Below, piece after piece: positions 24,732 to 32,935 of a stretch of 37,579 nt of DNA. A model generated the notes under the pieces. It saw only the letters and a list, made by a program, of their open reading frames with translations, was not told the origin of the DNA and searched no databases. Both the position numbers and the translations under genes were made by a program. The stretch lies in contig DASYUM010000081.1 in assembly GCA_036001225.1 (NCBI GenBank), positions 1 to 37,579 on the forward strand, written 5' to 3'. The stretch comes from DASYUM01 sp036001225 (lineage in GTDB: Bacteria; Methylomirabilota; Methylomirabilia; Rokubacteriales; DASRDR01). Positions within the stretch are counted from its first letter, which is position 1; every line of letters begins with the position of its first letter.

Positions 24732-25175
24732 ATGGCGGGCGGGATCCAGGCGATACGCTGGTCGACGCGGACGCGCTATGGGGGACGACCGCTCGTGGAC
24801 GTGGCGATCGGCGCCGATCTCACGAAGGGTGAGTGGCGCGGCTACGCGAAGGGGATCATCGCCATCGGGGACGTGGCCAACGGGGTCGTCGCGGTCGGGG
24901 GCCTGGCCTTCGGGGGCCTGACCTTCGGCGGCCTGTCGATGGGCGTGATCCCGATCGGGGGGGCCGCGATCGGCGGGCTGGCCATCGGCGGCTTCGCGCT
25001 GGGGTTGATCGCCGTCGGGGGCGGGGCCGTCGGCCTGGTGGCGGTCGGCGGCGGCGCGCTCGGCTACTACGCCGCTGGCGGCGGGGCGTGGGGTAAGTAC
25101 GTCCTCAGCGCAATGGAGCGGAACCCGGAGGCGGTGCGCTTCTTCCGCACCTATTGGCCCTGGTCCCTCCCATGA
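24732..25175 (+). CDS. Glycine pentad-repeat protein, unknown function
   Basis: I do not recognise this 147-residue protein by name. Residues 41-121 have Gly at exactly every fifth position (41, 46, 51 and so on to 121; 17 in a row), mostly as xAxGG or hhxGG units with small hydrophobics between. The N-terminal 40 residues and last 25 (ending TYWPWSLP) lack the repeat. A regular period-5 pattern of this kind may form a solenoid or a membrane-associated coil; that is inference. No signal peptide is obvious. The ATG at 24732 follows GGAGG by about 5 bases. It may be the last gene of the binding-protein unit. Confidence 0.72.
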   Translation: MAGGIQAIRWSTRTRYGGRPLVDVAIGADLTKGEWRGYAKGIIAIGDVANGVVAVGGLAFGGLTFGGLSMGVIPIGGAAIGGLAIGGFALGLIAVGGGAVGLVAVGGGALGYYAAGGGAWGKYVLSAMERNPEAVRFFRTYWPWSLP

Positions 25176-25248
25176 GCCGCGCGGCCGCGGCGGGTCCTGC
25201 CGCCGGCCCGCCCCGTCCGCCGGGGCTCCGGGCCCCTTTCTCACGCGC

Positions 25249-25278
25249 CTTCCGCAATTCTGGCGAATTGCGGAAGGA
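25249..25278. repeat. Perfect 13-bp inverted repeat
   Basis: CCTTCCGCAATTC (25249-25261) is the exact reverse complement of GAATTGCGGAAGG (25266-25278), loop TGGC. It lies in the gap between the pentad protein and hyuA, about 85 bases before hyuA. No T-run follows. It could be a regulator operator for the hyu genes or a terminator. The rest of this gap (25176-25362) shows no supported gene. Confidence 0.8.
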
Positions 25279-25362
25279 CCGCCGTGAGGGGACCCCCATC
25301 CGCCCCGGCTCCCGGGGCTGCGCCGGCGTCACCCGCCGCGGCCAGCGCGCCACCATGAACCC

Positions 25363-27363
25363 GTGAGCGCGCGGGTCGGGGTCGATGTCGGGGGCACGTT
25401 CACCGACTTGGTGGCCATCGAGCCGGGGTCGGGCACCATTCGATCCCGCAAGGTCCTCACCACGGCCGAGGCCCCTGCCCGCGGGGTGCTCTACGGCCTT
25501 CAGGCTCTCGGCGTGCCCGCCGCCGCCATCGCCCACGGCACCACGATCGTCACCAACGCGGTCGTGGAGGGGAAGGGGGCCCGCGCCGCCGTCGTCACCA
25601 CCCGCGGGTTCCGCGACGTCCTCGAGATCGCGCGGCAGAGCCGCCTCGATCTCTACCGCCTCGACGTGCCCCCGCGCCCCGAGCCCCTGGTGCCGCGCCA
25701 CCTCCGGTTCGAGGTCAGCGAGCGCGTGGCCGGCGACGGACGGGTCCTCATCCCTCTCGCCGAGAGCGAGTTGCCCGCGCTGGCGGCGGCGCTCCGCTCG
25801 GCCGGGGTCGAGGCGGTGGCGGTCTGCCTCCTGCACGCCTACGCCCGCCCCGAGCACGAGGCCGCCGTCAAGGCGGCGCTGGCCGCGGCCTGCCCCTACA
25901 TCTCGGTCTCTCACGAGATCAACGCCGAGTTCCGCGAGTACGAGCGCACGGCCACCACCGCCCTCAACGCCGCCGTCATGCCGATCGCCGACCGCTACCT
26001 GGCCGATCTCGAGGCCTCGCTGGCGGCGGCGGGCTTCACCGGCTCCCTCCACCTCCTCCAGTCCAACGGCGCCATGATGTCGGCCCCCGCCGCCCGCCGG
26101 CGTCCGCTGGCCATGGCGGTGTCGGGGCCCGCGGGCGGGGTGGCGGCCTCCCGCTTCCTCGCCCGGGCCCTCGGCCTCCGCCACGCGATCGCCTTCGACA
26201 TGGGCGGGACGACGACCGACGTCTGCCTGATCGCGGACGGCCACGCCCAGACGCTTCCCCAGCGCCGGCTGGGCGGCTACCCGGTGCGGCTGCCGTCCGT
26301 GGCCGTGGAGTCGATCGGGGCCGGCGGCGGCTCGCTGGTCCAGGTGGACGCGGCGGGCGCGCTGCGGGCAGGCCCGGCCAGCGCCGGCGCCCGACCCGGC
26401 CCCGCCTGCTACGGCCTCGGCGGCACGGCGCCCACGGTGACCGACGCCCACGTCGTCGCCGGCACGCTCCGGGGCGACGCCGTGCTCGGGGAAACCATCC
26501 GCATCGCGCGCCCGCCGGCCGAAGCGGCGCTGGCGCCGGTGGCGCGCGCCCTCGGCCTCGGCCTGGCCGAGACGGCGGCCGGCGTCCTCGAGGTCGCCAA
26601 CGCCGCCATGCGACGGGCGATCCGCCTCATCTCGGTGCAGCGCGGCTTCGACCTCCGCCAGTTCGCGCTCATCGCGTACGGCGGGGCGGGACCGCTCCAC
26701 GGCGGCCGGCTGGCCCACGAGCTCGGGATACCCCGGGTGGTGGTGCCGGCCCACGCCGGCCTCTTCTCCGCGCTCGGCTGCGCGGTGACCGAGGTGGCCT
26801 ACGATCACGTCCAGACCTTCCGGCGGGCCCTGGCCGAGCTGACGGTGGCCGACCTCACCGCCGGCTTCGCGCCGCTGGTGGCCGCCGTCGAGGCGCCCCT
26901 GGTGGCCGAAGGTCACCCGCGGGAGGCGATCCAGGTGGCGCGCAGCCTGGACCTCCGCTACCTCGGTCAGAACTACGAGCTGGAGATCCCGTGGCGCGGG
27001 CAGGACCTGGAACTCCTCCGGCGCGATTTTCAGACGCTCCACCAGCGGCTCTACGCCTATGCCACCGGCGAGGCGGTGGAGTGCGTGAACCTCCGCGTGC
27101 GGGCCGCCGTCCCGGTGGAGGCGGCGCGCTTCCCCGAGTGGCCGGGGCGGGGACCGGTCGCGCCCTACGCCGAGCAGCGGGCCTACTTCGCCGATGGCGG
27201 CGAGACGGCGCTGCCGGTATACCGCCGCGCCGACCTGCCCTCCGACCACCCCCTGAAGGGCCCGGCACTGATCGAAGATCCCTGGGCGACGACGCTCGTC
27301 TATCCGGGTCAGACCGGCGTGCTCGACCGTTTCGGGAACATCATCATCGAGGTGGGGAAGTGA
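25363..27363 (+). CDS. hyuA: Hydantoinase/oxoprolinase A subunit (HyuA family)
   Basis: This 666-residue protein is a HyuA-type subunit of the ATP-dependent hydantoinase/5-oxoprolinase family. The ASKHA-like opening VGVDVGGTFTDLV (5-17) binds ATP phosphates. HGTTIVTNAVVEGKG and AFDMGGTTTDVCLIADG follow, the latter repeating the phosphate motif. The C-terminal part ends TLVYPGQTGVLD. GTG 25363 is used; the family start follows at once. The stop overlaps hyuB as GTGA. N-methylhydantoin, hydantoin or 5-oxoproline could be the substrate; the pxp operon nearby makes a role other than 5-oxoproline more likely. Confidence 0.9.
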   Translation: MSARVGVDVGGTFTDLVAIEPGSGTIRSRKVLTTAEAPARGVLYGLQALGVPAAAIAHGTTIVTNAVVEGKGARAAVVTTRGFRDVLEIARQSRLDLYRLDVPPRPEPLVPRHLRFEVSERVAGDGRVLIPLAESELPALAAALRSAGVEAVAVCLLHAYARPEHEAAVKAALAAACPYISVSHEINAEFREYERTATTALNAAVMPIADRYLADLEASLAAAGFTGSLHLLQSNGAMMSAPAARRRPLAMAVSGPAGGVAASRFLARALGLRHAIAFDMGGTTTDVCLIADGHAQTLPQRRLGGYPVRLPSVAVESIGAGGGSLVQVDAAGALRAGPASAGARPGPACYGLGGTAPTVTDAHVVAGTLRGDAVLGETIRIARPPAEAALAPVARALGLGLAETAAGVLEVANAAMRRAIRLISVQRGFDLRQFALIAYGGAGPLHGGRLAHELGIPRVVVPAHAGLFSALGCAVTEVAYDHVQTFRRALAELTVADLTAGFAPLVAAVEAPLVAEGHPREAIQVARSLDLRYLGQNYELEIPWRGQDLELLRRDFQTLHQRLYAYATGEAVECVNLRVRAAVPVEAARFPEWPGRGPVAPYAEQRAYFADGGETALPVYRRADLPSDHPLKGPALIEDPWATTLVYPGQTGVLDRFGNIIIEVGK

Positions 27364-29012
27364 AGGCGGCCGTCAACCCGATCACCCTGGAGGTCGTTCG
27401 TCACGCGATCCTCGCCATCGCCGAGGAGATGAGCGCCATCGTGATGCGCTCGGCCCGCTCGCCGCTCCTCAAGGAGGCGGGGGACCTCTCGAGCGCGCTG
27501 ACCGACGCCCGCGGCCGGCTGGTCGCCCAGGGGCGGGACATCCCGATCCACCTCGGGGTGATGGCCTTCACGGTCAAGGCATTCCTCGAGCGCGTTCCTC
27601 GTCGCGAGCTCCGCGACGGCGACGTCTACTACCTCAACCTCCCCGAGGTGGGCGGCAACCACCTCCCCGACGTCAAGGCGATCCGTCCCGTCTTCGCCGG
27701 CAGCCGCCTGGCGGCCTTCGCCATCAGCCTCGCCCACTGGGCCGACATCGGCGGAGCCGTGCCCGGGTCCTACGTGCCGTGGGCCAGCGACGCCTACCAG
27801 GAAGGGCTTCGCATCGCGCCGGTCAAGGTGTTCGACCGCCGCGGCCCCACCCGCGTCTTCGACCTGATCATGGCCAACGTCCGCGGCCGCGAGGAGCGGG
27901 AGGGTGACTGCCTGGCCCAGTACGCGGCGGTGGAGGTCGCCGCTCGCCGGCTCGGCGAGCTGTTCGAGCGCTATGGCCTCGGCACCATCCTCGCCTGCTT
28001 CGAGCGGCTGATGGCCGAGGCCGAAGCCCAGATGCGGGCGGCGATCCGCACGATTCCCCCCGGCACCTACGCCGGCGAGGACTGGGTGGACGACGACGGC
28101 CACGAGGACCGGCCGGTGCCCGTCCGGGTCAATGTCACCGTGCACGGCGAGCGGGCGAGCTTCGACTTCGCCGGGACCGGCGCCGCCGTCAAGGGGCCGG
28201 TCAACGCGACGCCGTTCGTCACCGCCTCCGCGGTCTACTACAGCCTGAAGTCGCTCGTCGCCCCCGAGGCGCCCGGCAACGATGGCTGCTACCGCCCGAT
28301 CACGGTGACCGCGCCGCCGGGCACGATCCTCAACCCGCCCCCCGGCGCGCCGGTCGTCGGCGGCAACCACGAGACCTCGCAGCGGGTGGTGGATGCGTGC
28401 TACAAGGCGCTGGCCCGGGCGATTCCCGAGCGGATCACGGCCGGCGGGCCGACGACCGCGGGCCTGCTGCTGTTCGGGACCCGGGCGGCCGGTGAGGCGC
28501 GCTGGCGGATCTTCTACGAGGTCCACGGTGGGGGTGAGGGGGCCGGGGCTCACCGGGATGGCGGCCACGCCGTGCGCGTCCACATGTCGAACGTGATGAA
28601 CACGCCGACCGAGGTCGTCGAGACCGAGTATCCCATCGAGGTGCTCCACCACGCGCTCCGGGTGGGCAGCGGCGGCGCCGGCACGTACCGCGGCGGCTGC
28701 GGCCTCACCCGCGCGTACCGGGTCCGGGCCGAGACGACCCTCACCACCATGCTCGAGCGCCGGGTGGTACCGCCCTGGGGCGCCTTCGGTGGCGCCGATG
28801 GCCTCCCGTTCCGGATCACGCTCGAGCGGGACGGAACGCGCCGCGACGTCAAGGGCAAGGAGACGGTGGCCCTGCGACCTGGCGATGTGGTGCTGATCGA
28901 GACGTCCGGCGGCGGCGGTTACGGCGACCCCGCGGCGCGCCCGGCCGAGCTGGCTGCTCGTGACCGCCGCGACGGCTATGTGCCCGAGGCCGCCGCGTCC
29001 CGAGCGCCGTAG
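27360..29012 (+). CDS. hyuB: Hydantoinase/oxoprolinase B subunit (HyuB family)
   Basis: This 550-residue protein is the HyuB partner of HyuA. Typical segments are NPITLEVVRHAILAIAEEMS at the start, ARSPLLKEAGDLSSALTD, the GGNHLPDV motif, FDFAGTGAAVKGPVNAT, PVVGGNHETSQRVVDA and a final GGGGYGDP. GTG 27360 overlaps the hyuA stop; the frame is open upstream to 26991 but that is a shadow inside hyuA. Together the pair would hydrolyse a cyclic amide with ATP. It is followed by an SDR and two RidA genes, suggesting a catabolic operon. Confidence 0.92.
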   Translation: MKAAVNPITLEVVRHAILAIAEEMSAIVMRSARSPLLKEAGDLSSALTDARGRLVAQGRDIPIHLGVMAFTVKAFLERVPRRELRDGDVYYLNLPEVGGNHLPDVKAIRPVFAGSRLAAFAISLAHWADIGGAVPGSYVPWASDAYQEGLRIAPVKVFDRRGPTRVFDLIMANVRGREEREGDCLAQYAAVEVAARRLGELFERYGLGTILACFERLMAEAEAQMRAAIRTIPPGTYAGEDWVDDDGHEDRPVPVRVNVTVHGERASFDFAGTGAAVKGPVNATPFVTASAVYYSLKSLVAPEAPGNDGCYRPITVTAPPGTILNPPPGAPVVGGNHETSQRVVDACYKALARAIPERITAGGPTTAGLLLFGTRAAGEARWRIFYEVHGGGEGAGAHRDGGHAVRVHMSNVMNTPTEVVETEYPIEVLHHALRVGSGGAGTYRGGCGLTRAYRVRAETTLTTMLERRVVPPWGAFGGADGLPFRITLERDGTRRDVKGKETVALRPGDVVLIETSGGGGYGDPAARPAELAARDRRDGYVPEAAASRAP

Positions 29013-29048
29013 GCGCGTGCCGCGCCGGCCGGGATGGAGAATCGAGCG

Positions 29049-29828
29049 ATGAAGCTGCCGGACCAGGTCGCGATCGTGACGGGCGCCGCCAAGGGCATGG
29101 GTCGGGCGATCGTCCTCCGGCTGGCCGGCGAGGGCGCCCACGTCGTCCTGGCCGCCCGGGATGCCGGGCCGCTGGAGGCGGTGGCGGGCGAGGCGCGGGC
29201 GCTCGGCCGGCGCACGCTCGTGGTGCCGACCGACGTCCGGGACGAGGCCTCGGTCCAGGCGCTGGTCGAGGCGGCGCTCGACGCCTTCGGCCGCGTGGAC
29301 ATCCTGGTCAACTGCGCGGGGACGACCGGGCCCATCGAGACGCCCGTTCACGAGATCAAGGCCGAAGACTGGGACGAGGTCCTGGCCGTCAACCTGCGCG
29401 GAACGTTCCTGCCCACCAAGCACGTGGTGCCGGTGATGCTGCGCCAGCGGCGGGGGAAGATCGTGAACATCGCGGGGACGTCGGGGCTCCGCGGGTACAA
29501 GCTGCGGGCGGCCTACTCGTCCTCCAAATGGGCCGTGCGGGGCTTCACCCGCACGGTCGCCCTCGAGGTGGGGCCCCAGGGGATCAACGTCAACTGCGTG
29601 GCGCCGGGGATCGTGGGGGGCGATCGGATGGACCGCCTCTGCCGCGAGAAGGCTCGGAAGCGTGGCTGGACGCCCGACCAGGTCTACGACGAGTACCGGC
29701 AGGAGATGGCCCTGCGCCGGGTCACCACCGCCGACGACGTGGCCCACGCGGTCTGCTTCCTCTGCACCGAGGAGTCGCGCAACATGACCGGTCAATGCCT
29801 GACCGTGGATGGGGGGTGGGATGTTTGA
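29049..29828 (+). CDS. Short-chain dehydrogenase/reductase
   Basis: This 259-residue classical SDR has the cofactor motif TGAAKGMG (11-18), NCAG (88-91) and YSSSK with Tyr156 and Lys160. The ATG at 29049 is preferred over 29034 because GGAG lies 9 bases upstream and MKLPDQVAIVTG is the family start. The catalytic pair is intact, in contrast to the SDR at 9866. It likely oxidises or reduces a small hydroxy or keto compound with NAD(P). Spacing of 36 bases after hyuB suggests the same operon. Confidence 0.88.
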   Translation: MKLPDQVAIVTGAAKGMGRAIVLRLAGEGAHVVLAARDAGPLEAVAGEARALGRRTLVVPTDVRDEASVQALVEAALDAFGRVDILVNCAGTTGPIETPVHEIKAEDWDEVLAVNLRGTFLPTKHVVPVMLRQRRGKIVNIAGTSGLRGYKLRAAYSSSKWAVRGFTRTVALEVGPQGINVNCVAPGIVGGDRMDRLCREKARKRGWTPDQVYDEYRQEMALRRVTTADDVAHAVCFLCTEESRNMTGQCLTVDGGWDV

Positions 29829-29832
29829 GCGT

Positions 29833-29850
29833 CCCCCTCACCCTTCCCAA
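29833..29850. repeat. Partial CCCTCACCCT repeat
   Basis: CCCCCTCACCCTTCCCAA between the SDR stop and the ATG at 29856 resembles the left arm of the repeat at 148-197. No second arm is present beyond a short GGGC. Confidence 0.4.
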
Positions 29851-29855
29851 GGGCG

Positions 29856-30311
29856 ATGAAGCGCACGGCGCTGACCAAGCAGGCGCCGCACCCCTGGCCG
29901 TTCTCCCACGGCACCATCATCGAGGGGCCGGGCAAGCTGGTCTTCCTGGCCGGCCAGGTCGCCTATGACCGCCAGGGGCCCGACCGGAAGCTCGTCGGCC
30001 CCGGCGACCCGGCGGCCCAGGTCCGCCAGGCCATCGAGAACATGCGCACGCTCCTCCGTCAGGCCGGCGGCGACCTCGCCGACATCGTCGAGATGACCGC
30101 CTACGTCACCGACGTCTCCCTGATGGAGGCGATGGGCCGGGTGGCCCAGGAGTACTTCACCGACCCGCTGCCCGCGATGTCGCTGATCGGCGTCCGGGAG
30201 CTGGCCCGGCCCGACTTCCTGGTCGAGATCCGGGCAATCGCGGCGATCGATCGCGCGCGCCGCCGCCCGCAACGCCGGGCGACGGGTAGCCGGCGCCGGC
30301 GACGGCGCTGA
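29856..30311 (+). CDS. RidA family protein with basic C-terminal tail (first)
   Basis: This 151-residue protein belongs to the RidA/YjgF family, whose members hydrolyse reactive enamine/imine intermediates. VFLAGQVAYDRQG, DIVEMTAYVTDVS and the closing IGVRELARPDFLVEIRAIA match the fold, and an Arg corresponds to the family's substrate-binding arginine. The last 20 residues, an Arg-rich tail, are unusual for the family. The ATG at 29856 has only a weak G-rich upstream site. It sits in the hyu cluster with a second RidA gene 15 bases later. Confidence 0.85.
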   Translation: MKRTALTKQAPHPWPFSHGTIIEGPGKLVFLAGQVAYDRQGPDRKLVGPGDPAAQVRQAIENMRTLLRQAGGDLADIVEMTAYVTDVSLMEAMGRVAQEYFTDPLPAMSLIGVRELARPDFLVEIRAIAAIDRARRRPQRRATGSRRRRRR

Positions 30312-30326
30312 GAGGAGTCGACGACG

Positions 30327-30803
30327 ATGATCCGAAAGGTCCTCACCCCGACCGGCGACGGCAAGCCCATCGGCATGTACTCGGCAGGCTTCGCGGTGGA
30401 CGCCGGCCGGCTGGTCTTCGTCGCCGGGCAAGTGGCGATCGACGGGAAAGGCCAGGTGGTCGGAGACGGCGACTTCGCGGCTCAGGCCGCCCAGGTCTAC
30501 CGGAACCTGCGGGCGATCCTCGCCGAGGCCGGTTGCACATTACGCGACGTGGTGAAGTTCACGACGTTCCTCACCCGGTACGAGGACTTCGCGAGCTTCG
30601 CCGAGTGGCGGAAGAAGGAATACCCGGCGCTCTTCCCCGACGGCGCCTACCCGCCCAACACCGGCGTCGTCGTCCAAGCGCTCGCGCGGCCGGGACTGCT
30701 CCTCGAAGTCGAGGCCATCGCCGTCCGACCCGAGCGGGGTGGCGCTCCGGCCCGGCGGCGAGCGGCCGCCGGGAAGGCTCGCCGCGCTGGACGGCGGCGC
30801 TAG
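30327..30803 (+). CDS. RidA family protein with basic C-terminal tail (second)
   Basis: This 158-residue RidA-family protein shows VFVAGQVAIDGKGQVVG, DVVKFTTFLTRYEDF and LLLEVEAIAVRPE. It differs from the first copy in the middle, where YPALFPDGAYPPNTGVVV points to another subfamily. The last 25 residues are rich in Arg, Ala and Lys. It is probably translated from the same message as hyuAB. Two RidA-type proteins with basic tails in one operon suggest a pathway making more than one unstable imine/enamine, or a tail with another role (inference). Confidence 0.85.
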   Translation: MIRKVLTPTGDGKPIGMYSAGFAVDAGRLVFVAGQVAIDGKGQVVGDGDFAAQAAQVYRNLRAILAEAGCTLRDVVKFTTFLTRYEDFASFAEWRKKEYPALFPDGAYPPNTGVVVQALARPGLLLEVEAIAVRPERGGAPARRRAAAGKARRAGRRR

Positions 30804-30821
30804 CGGGTGCTAAGAAGGAGT

Positions 30822-31073
30822 ATGGTCGTCACCGTGCGGTACGTCTTCGGGCTGGCCCGGCGCGCCGACGGTCACGACCGGATCCGGCTCGAGCTGCCGG
30901 AGGGTGCGACCGTCTTCGAGTCGATGCAGCGGCTCGGCGTGTCCTGCCTCGAGCTGCACGCCGCCGTCAACGGCGAGTCGGCCGCCGACGCGACCGTCCT
31001 CCACGACGGCGACGAGGTGACACTGATCCCCGCCATCCAGGGCGGGATGAGAGGAGTCCTTCCATGCGGCTGA
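30822..31073 (+). CDS. MoaD/ThiS-like sulfur carrier with C-terminal extension
   Basis: This 83-residue protein (88 from the GTG at 30807) has the beta-grasp pattern of MoaD/ThiS: VTVRYVFGLARRADG near the start, RIRLELPEGATVFE and VTLIPAIQGG near the end. MoaD and ThiS normally stop at the Gly-Gly that is adenylated; here eight further residues, MRGVLPCG, follow. The start is ambiguous; ATG 30822 lies only one base from an AAGGAG site. The stop overlaps the next gene's start region (31064). It precedes a Mo hydroxylase cluster, which fits a role in molybdopterin synthesis (inference). Confidence 0.78.
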   Translation: MVVTVRYVFGLARRADGHDRIRLELPEGATVFESMQRLGVSCLELHAAVNGESAADATVLHDGDEVTLIPAIQGGMRGVLPCG

Positions 31074-31558
31074 TCGTCATCGGCGGCGGCCTGGCCCTCC
31101 TGGCCTCCACGCCGCTCGAGGTGGCGGCGCAGGGGCGCGTGGTGGTCCCGATCGTGGTCAATCGGCCGGCGGCGGCCGGCAGCTCCGACACGCGGATCCT
31201 CATCGAGGGCCCGGCCCGGGTCGGCGGGGTCGCCGGCCCCGGGACGCCGGCCGGGGGCGCCAGCGTGCCGTCGCCGTCGCGGGAGATCCGCATCCAGACG
31301 CGTGACGGGTCGCCGGCGTCACCGCCGGTCGTGGGCGGCCCCCGCGAAACCCGGGTCACCATCGAGCCAGTGCCCGGCAGCGCGGGCCAGTCGAACCCGG
31401 CGCGCACCCAAGGCGCCGCCAGCATCCCGGCCTACTCGCGCGAGACGCGGGTGACCGTCCAGGAGGAAGGCGGCGGGCGTCCCACGACGACCCGCGAGAT
31501 CCGGATCTTCAGCAACGGCTCGCGGCTCGAGACGCCGATCATCATCGCGCCCGAATAG
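31064..31558 (+). CDS. Secreted protein with RE(I/T)R repeats, unknown
   Basis: I do not recognise this 164-residue protein. It has a signal peptide (MRLIVIGGGLALLASTPLEV, cleavage near VAA-Q). Four related segments follow: SREIRIQTRDG, PRETRVTIEP, SRETRVTVQEE and TREIRIFSNG, each alternating charged and beta-forming residues. The region between is Pro/Gly/Ser-rich. GAGGAG is 7 bases before the ATG. It overlaps the MoaD-like gene by 10 bases and precedes the Mo hydroxylase subunits by 12 bases. It might be periplasmic or surface located; function unknown. Confidence 0.7.
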   Translation: MRLIVIGGGLALLASTPLEVAAQGRVVVPIVVNRPAAAGSSDTRILIEGPARVGGVAGPGTPAGGASVPSPSREIRIQTRDGSPASPPVVGGPRETRVTIEPVPGSAGQSNPARTQGAASIPAYSRETRVTVQEEGGGRPTTTREIRIFSNGSRLETPIIIAPE

Positions 31559-31570
31559 TCCGGGCCGCGG

Positions 31571-32431
31571 ATGCTCCTCCCGCGCTTCGAGTACCGGCAC
31601 GCGACCTCGCTCGTCCAGGCGACGACGCTGCTCGCCGAGAATCCCGAGGCGCGGCCGCTGGCCGGCGGCACCGACCTGCTGGTGGATCTGCGGGAGCGGC
31701 GTCAGACCCCTCGGGTCCTGGTGGACATCGGCGCGCTCCCCGAGCTGGCGGGCATCACCGCCGCCGACGGCGGCCTCGCCATCGGTGGTGGCGTCACGGT
31801 CGGCGAGCTGCTCGCCTCCTCGCTGGTCTTCGAGCGGGCGCCGGCCCTGCGCCAGGCGGCCCACGACTTCGCCGACTTCCTGACCCGCAACCGCGCGACG
31901 CTCGGCGGCAACCTCGCCAATGCCAGCCCGGGTGCCGACCTGGTGATCCCGCTGCTGGCGCTCGACGCGCGCGTGGTCCTGGCCGGGCCGGGAGGCGAGC
32001 GGGGCCTCTCGCTCGACGGCTTCCTCCGCGGACCGCGCCAGACCGCGCTGGCGGCGGGGGAGCTGGTGCGCGCCGTCGTCCTGCCGGTGGCCGGCGGGCG
32101 GCAGTTCTTCTACAAGCTCGGCCTCAAGCGCGGCGGGGCCATCGCGGTCGTGAGCGTGGCGACCCGCGTCGAGCTGGAGGGCGACGGCCGCTGCCGGGCC
32201 GCCGCCATCGCCCTCGGCGCGGTGGCGCCGCGCCCGTTCCGGGCGAGCGAGGCCGAAGCCGCGCTCCGCGGCCACGTCCTCACGCCGGATCGGATCGCCC
32301 ACGCGGCCGACCTCGCCGCCGCCGCCGCTCGCCCGATCAGCGACGTGCGTGGCGGCGACGACTACCGCCGCGCCATGGTGCGCGCGCTGGTCGCCCGCGC
32401 GCTGTCCCTCTCCCCTCCGGGAAACGGGTAG
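31571..32431 (+). CDS. Molybdenum hydroxylase FAD-binding subunit (CoxM-like)
   Basis: This 286-residue protein is the FAD subunit of an xanthine dehydrogenase-family enzyme. ARPLAGGTDLLVDLR (27-41) and TLGGNLANASPGADLVIPLL (about 112-131) are the FAD-contacting motifs. Electrons pass from the Mo site through the iron-sulfur subunit to FAD. The gene order FAD, Fe-S, Mo follows the common M-S-L arrangement. Its final codons, LSLSPPGNG, fall inside a CCCTCTCCCC repeat (32405-32442), so the C-terminus was probably reshaped by it. Confidence 0.9.
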   Translation: MLLPRFEYRHATSLVQATTLLAENPEARPLAGGTDLLVDLRERRQTPRVLVDIGALPELAGITAADGGLAIGGGVTVGELLASSLVFERAPALRQAAHDFADFLTRNRATLGGNLANASPGADLVIPLLALDARVVLAGPGGERGLSLDGFLRGPRQTALAAGELVRAVVLPVAGGRQFFYKLGLKRGGAIAVVSVATRVELEGDGRCRAAAIALGAVAPRPFRASEAEAALRGHVLTPDRIAHAADLAAAAARPISDVRGGDDYRRAMVRALVARALSLSPPGNG

Positions 32432-32442
32432 GGGGAAGGGGC
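32405..32442. repeat. CCCTCTCCC/GGGGAAGGGG repeat within coxM end
   Basis: TCCCTCTCCCCTCC is followed by GGGAAACGGGTAGGGGGAAGG, similar in composition to the repeats at 148 and 20990. It spans the end of the FAD subunit gene and gives the purine-rich ribosome site before the GTG at 32444. Confidence 0.45.
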
Positions 32443-32443
32443 C

Positions 32444-32920
32444 GTGCGCACCATCGAGTTCGCGCTGAACGGCGAGCGGACCCGCGTCACCGTGGAGCCC
32501 CACGAGACCCTGCTGGCGGTCCTGCGGCAGCGGCTGGCGGCGACCGAGGTCAAGTCGGGCTGCGAGCGGGGTGACTGCGGCGCCTGCGCCGTGATGCTCG
32601 ACGACAAGGCGATCAACTCCTGTCTGACCCTGGCCGTTCAGGTCGAAGGGAAGGCCGTGCTCACCGTGCGCGGCCTCGGCGCGCCGGAGGCGCCCCATCC
32701 CTTGCAGGCCGCCTTCGTCGAGCTGGGGGCGGCTCAGTGCGGCATCTGCATTCCCGGCATGCTCGTCTCGCTGTACGCGCTCTTGCGCGAGCATCCCCGG
32801 GCGACCCGGCGCGAGATCCGGGAAGCGATCGGCGGCAACCTGTGCCGCTGCACCGGGTACCACAAGATCGTGGACGCCGCCGAGGCGGCCGCCCGCCGGC
32901 TCGCGGCGGCCCCGCGGTGA
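32444..32920 (+). CDS. Molybdenum hydroxylase 2Fe-2S subunit (CoxS-like)
   Basis: This 158-residue subunit binds two [2Fe-2S] clusters. Cys40, Cys45, Cys48 and Cys60 form the ferredoxin-like site (GCERGDCGAC), and Cys99, Cys102, Cys134 and Cys136 form the second (QCGICIPG and GNLCRCTGYH). It accepts electrons from the Mo subunit and hands them to FAD. GTG 32444 gives the family start and the purine-rich GGGGGAAGGGG lies just upstream. Length is normal. Confidence 0.95.
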   Translation: MRTIEFALNGERTRVTVEPHETLLAVLRQRLAATEVKSGCERGDCGACAVMLDDKAINSCLTLAVQVEGKAVLTVRGLGAPEAPHPLQAAFVELGAAQCGICIPGMLVSLYALLREHPRATRREIREAIGGNLCRCTGYHKIVDAAEAAARRLAAAPR

Positions 32921-32935
32921 GCGAAGGGTAGACCA

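Noticed and set aside
25154..25366. 70-codon frame between the pentad protein and hyuA
   Set aside because: Contains the inverted repeat, low-complexity Pro/Arg content and no family resemblance.
27309..29795. 828-codon minus-strand frame opposite hyuB and SDR genes, and similar long frames at 22580-24733, 25105-27249 and 11590-13632
   Set aside because: All overlap recognisable plus-strand genes and show no family motif.
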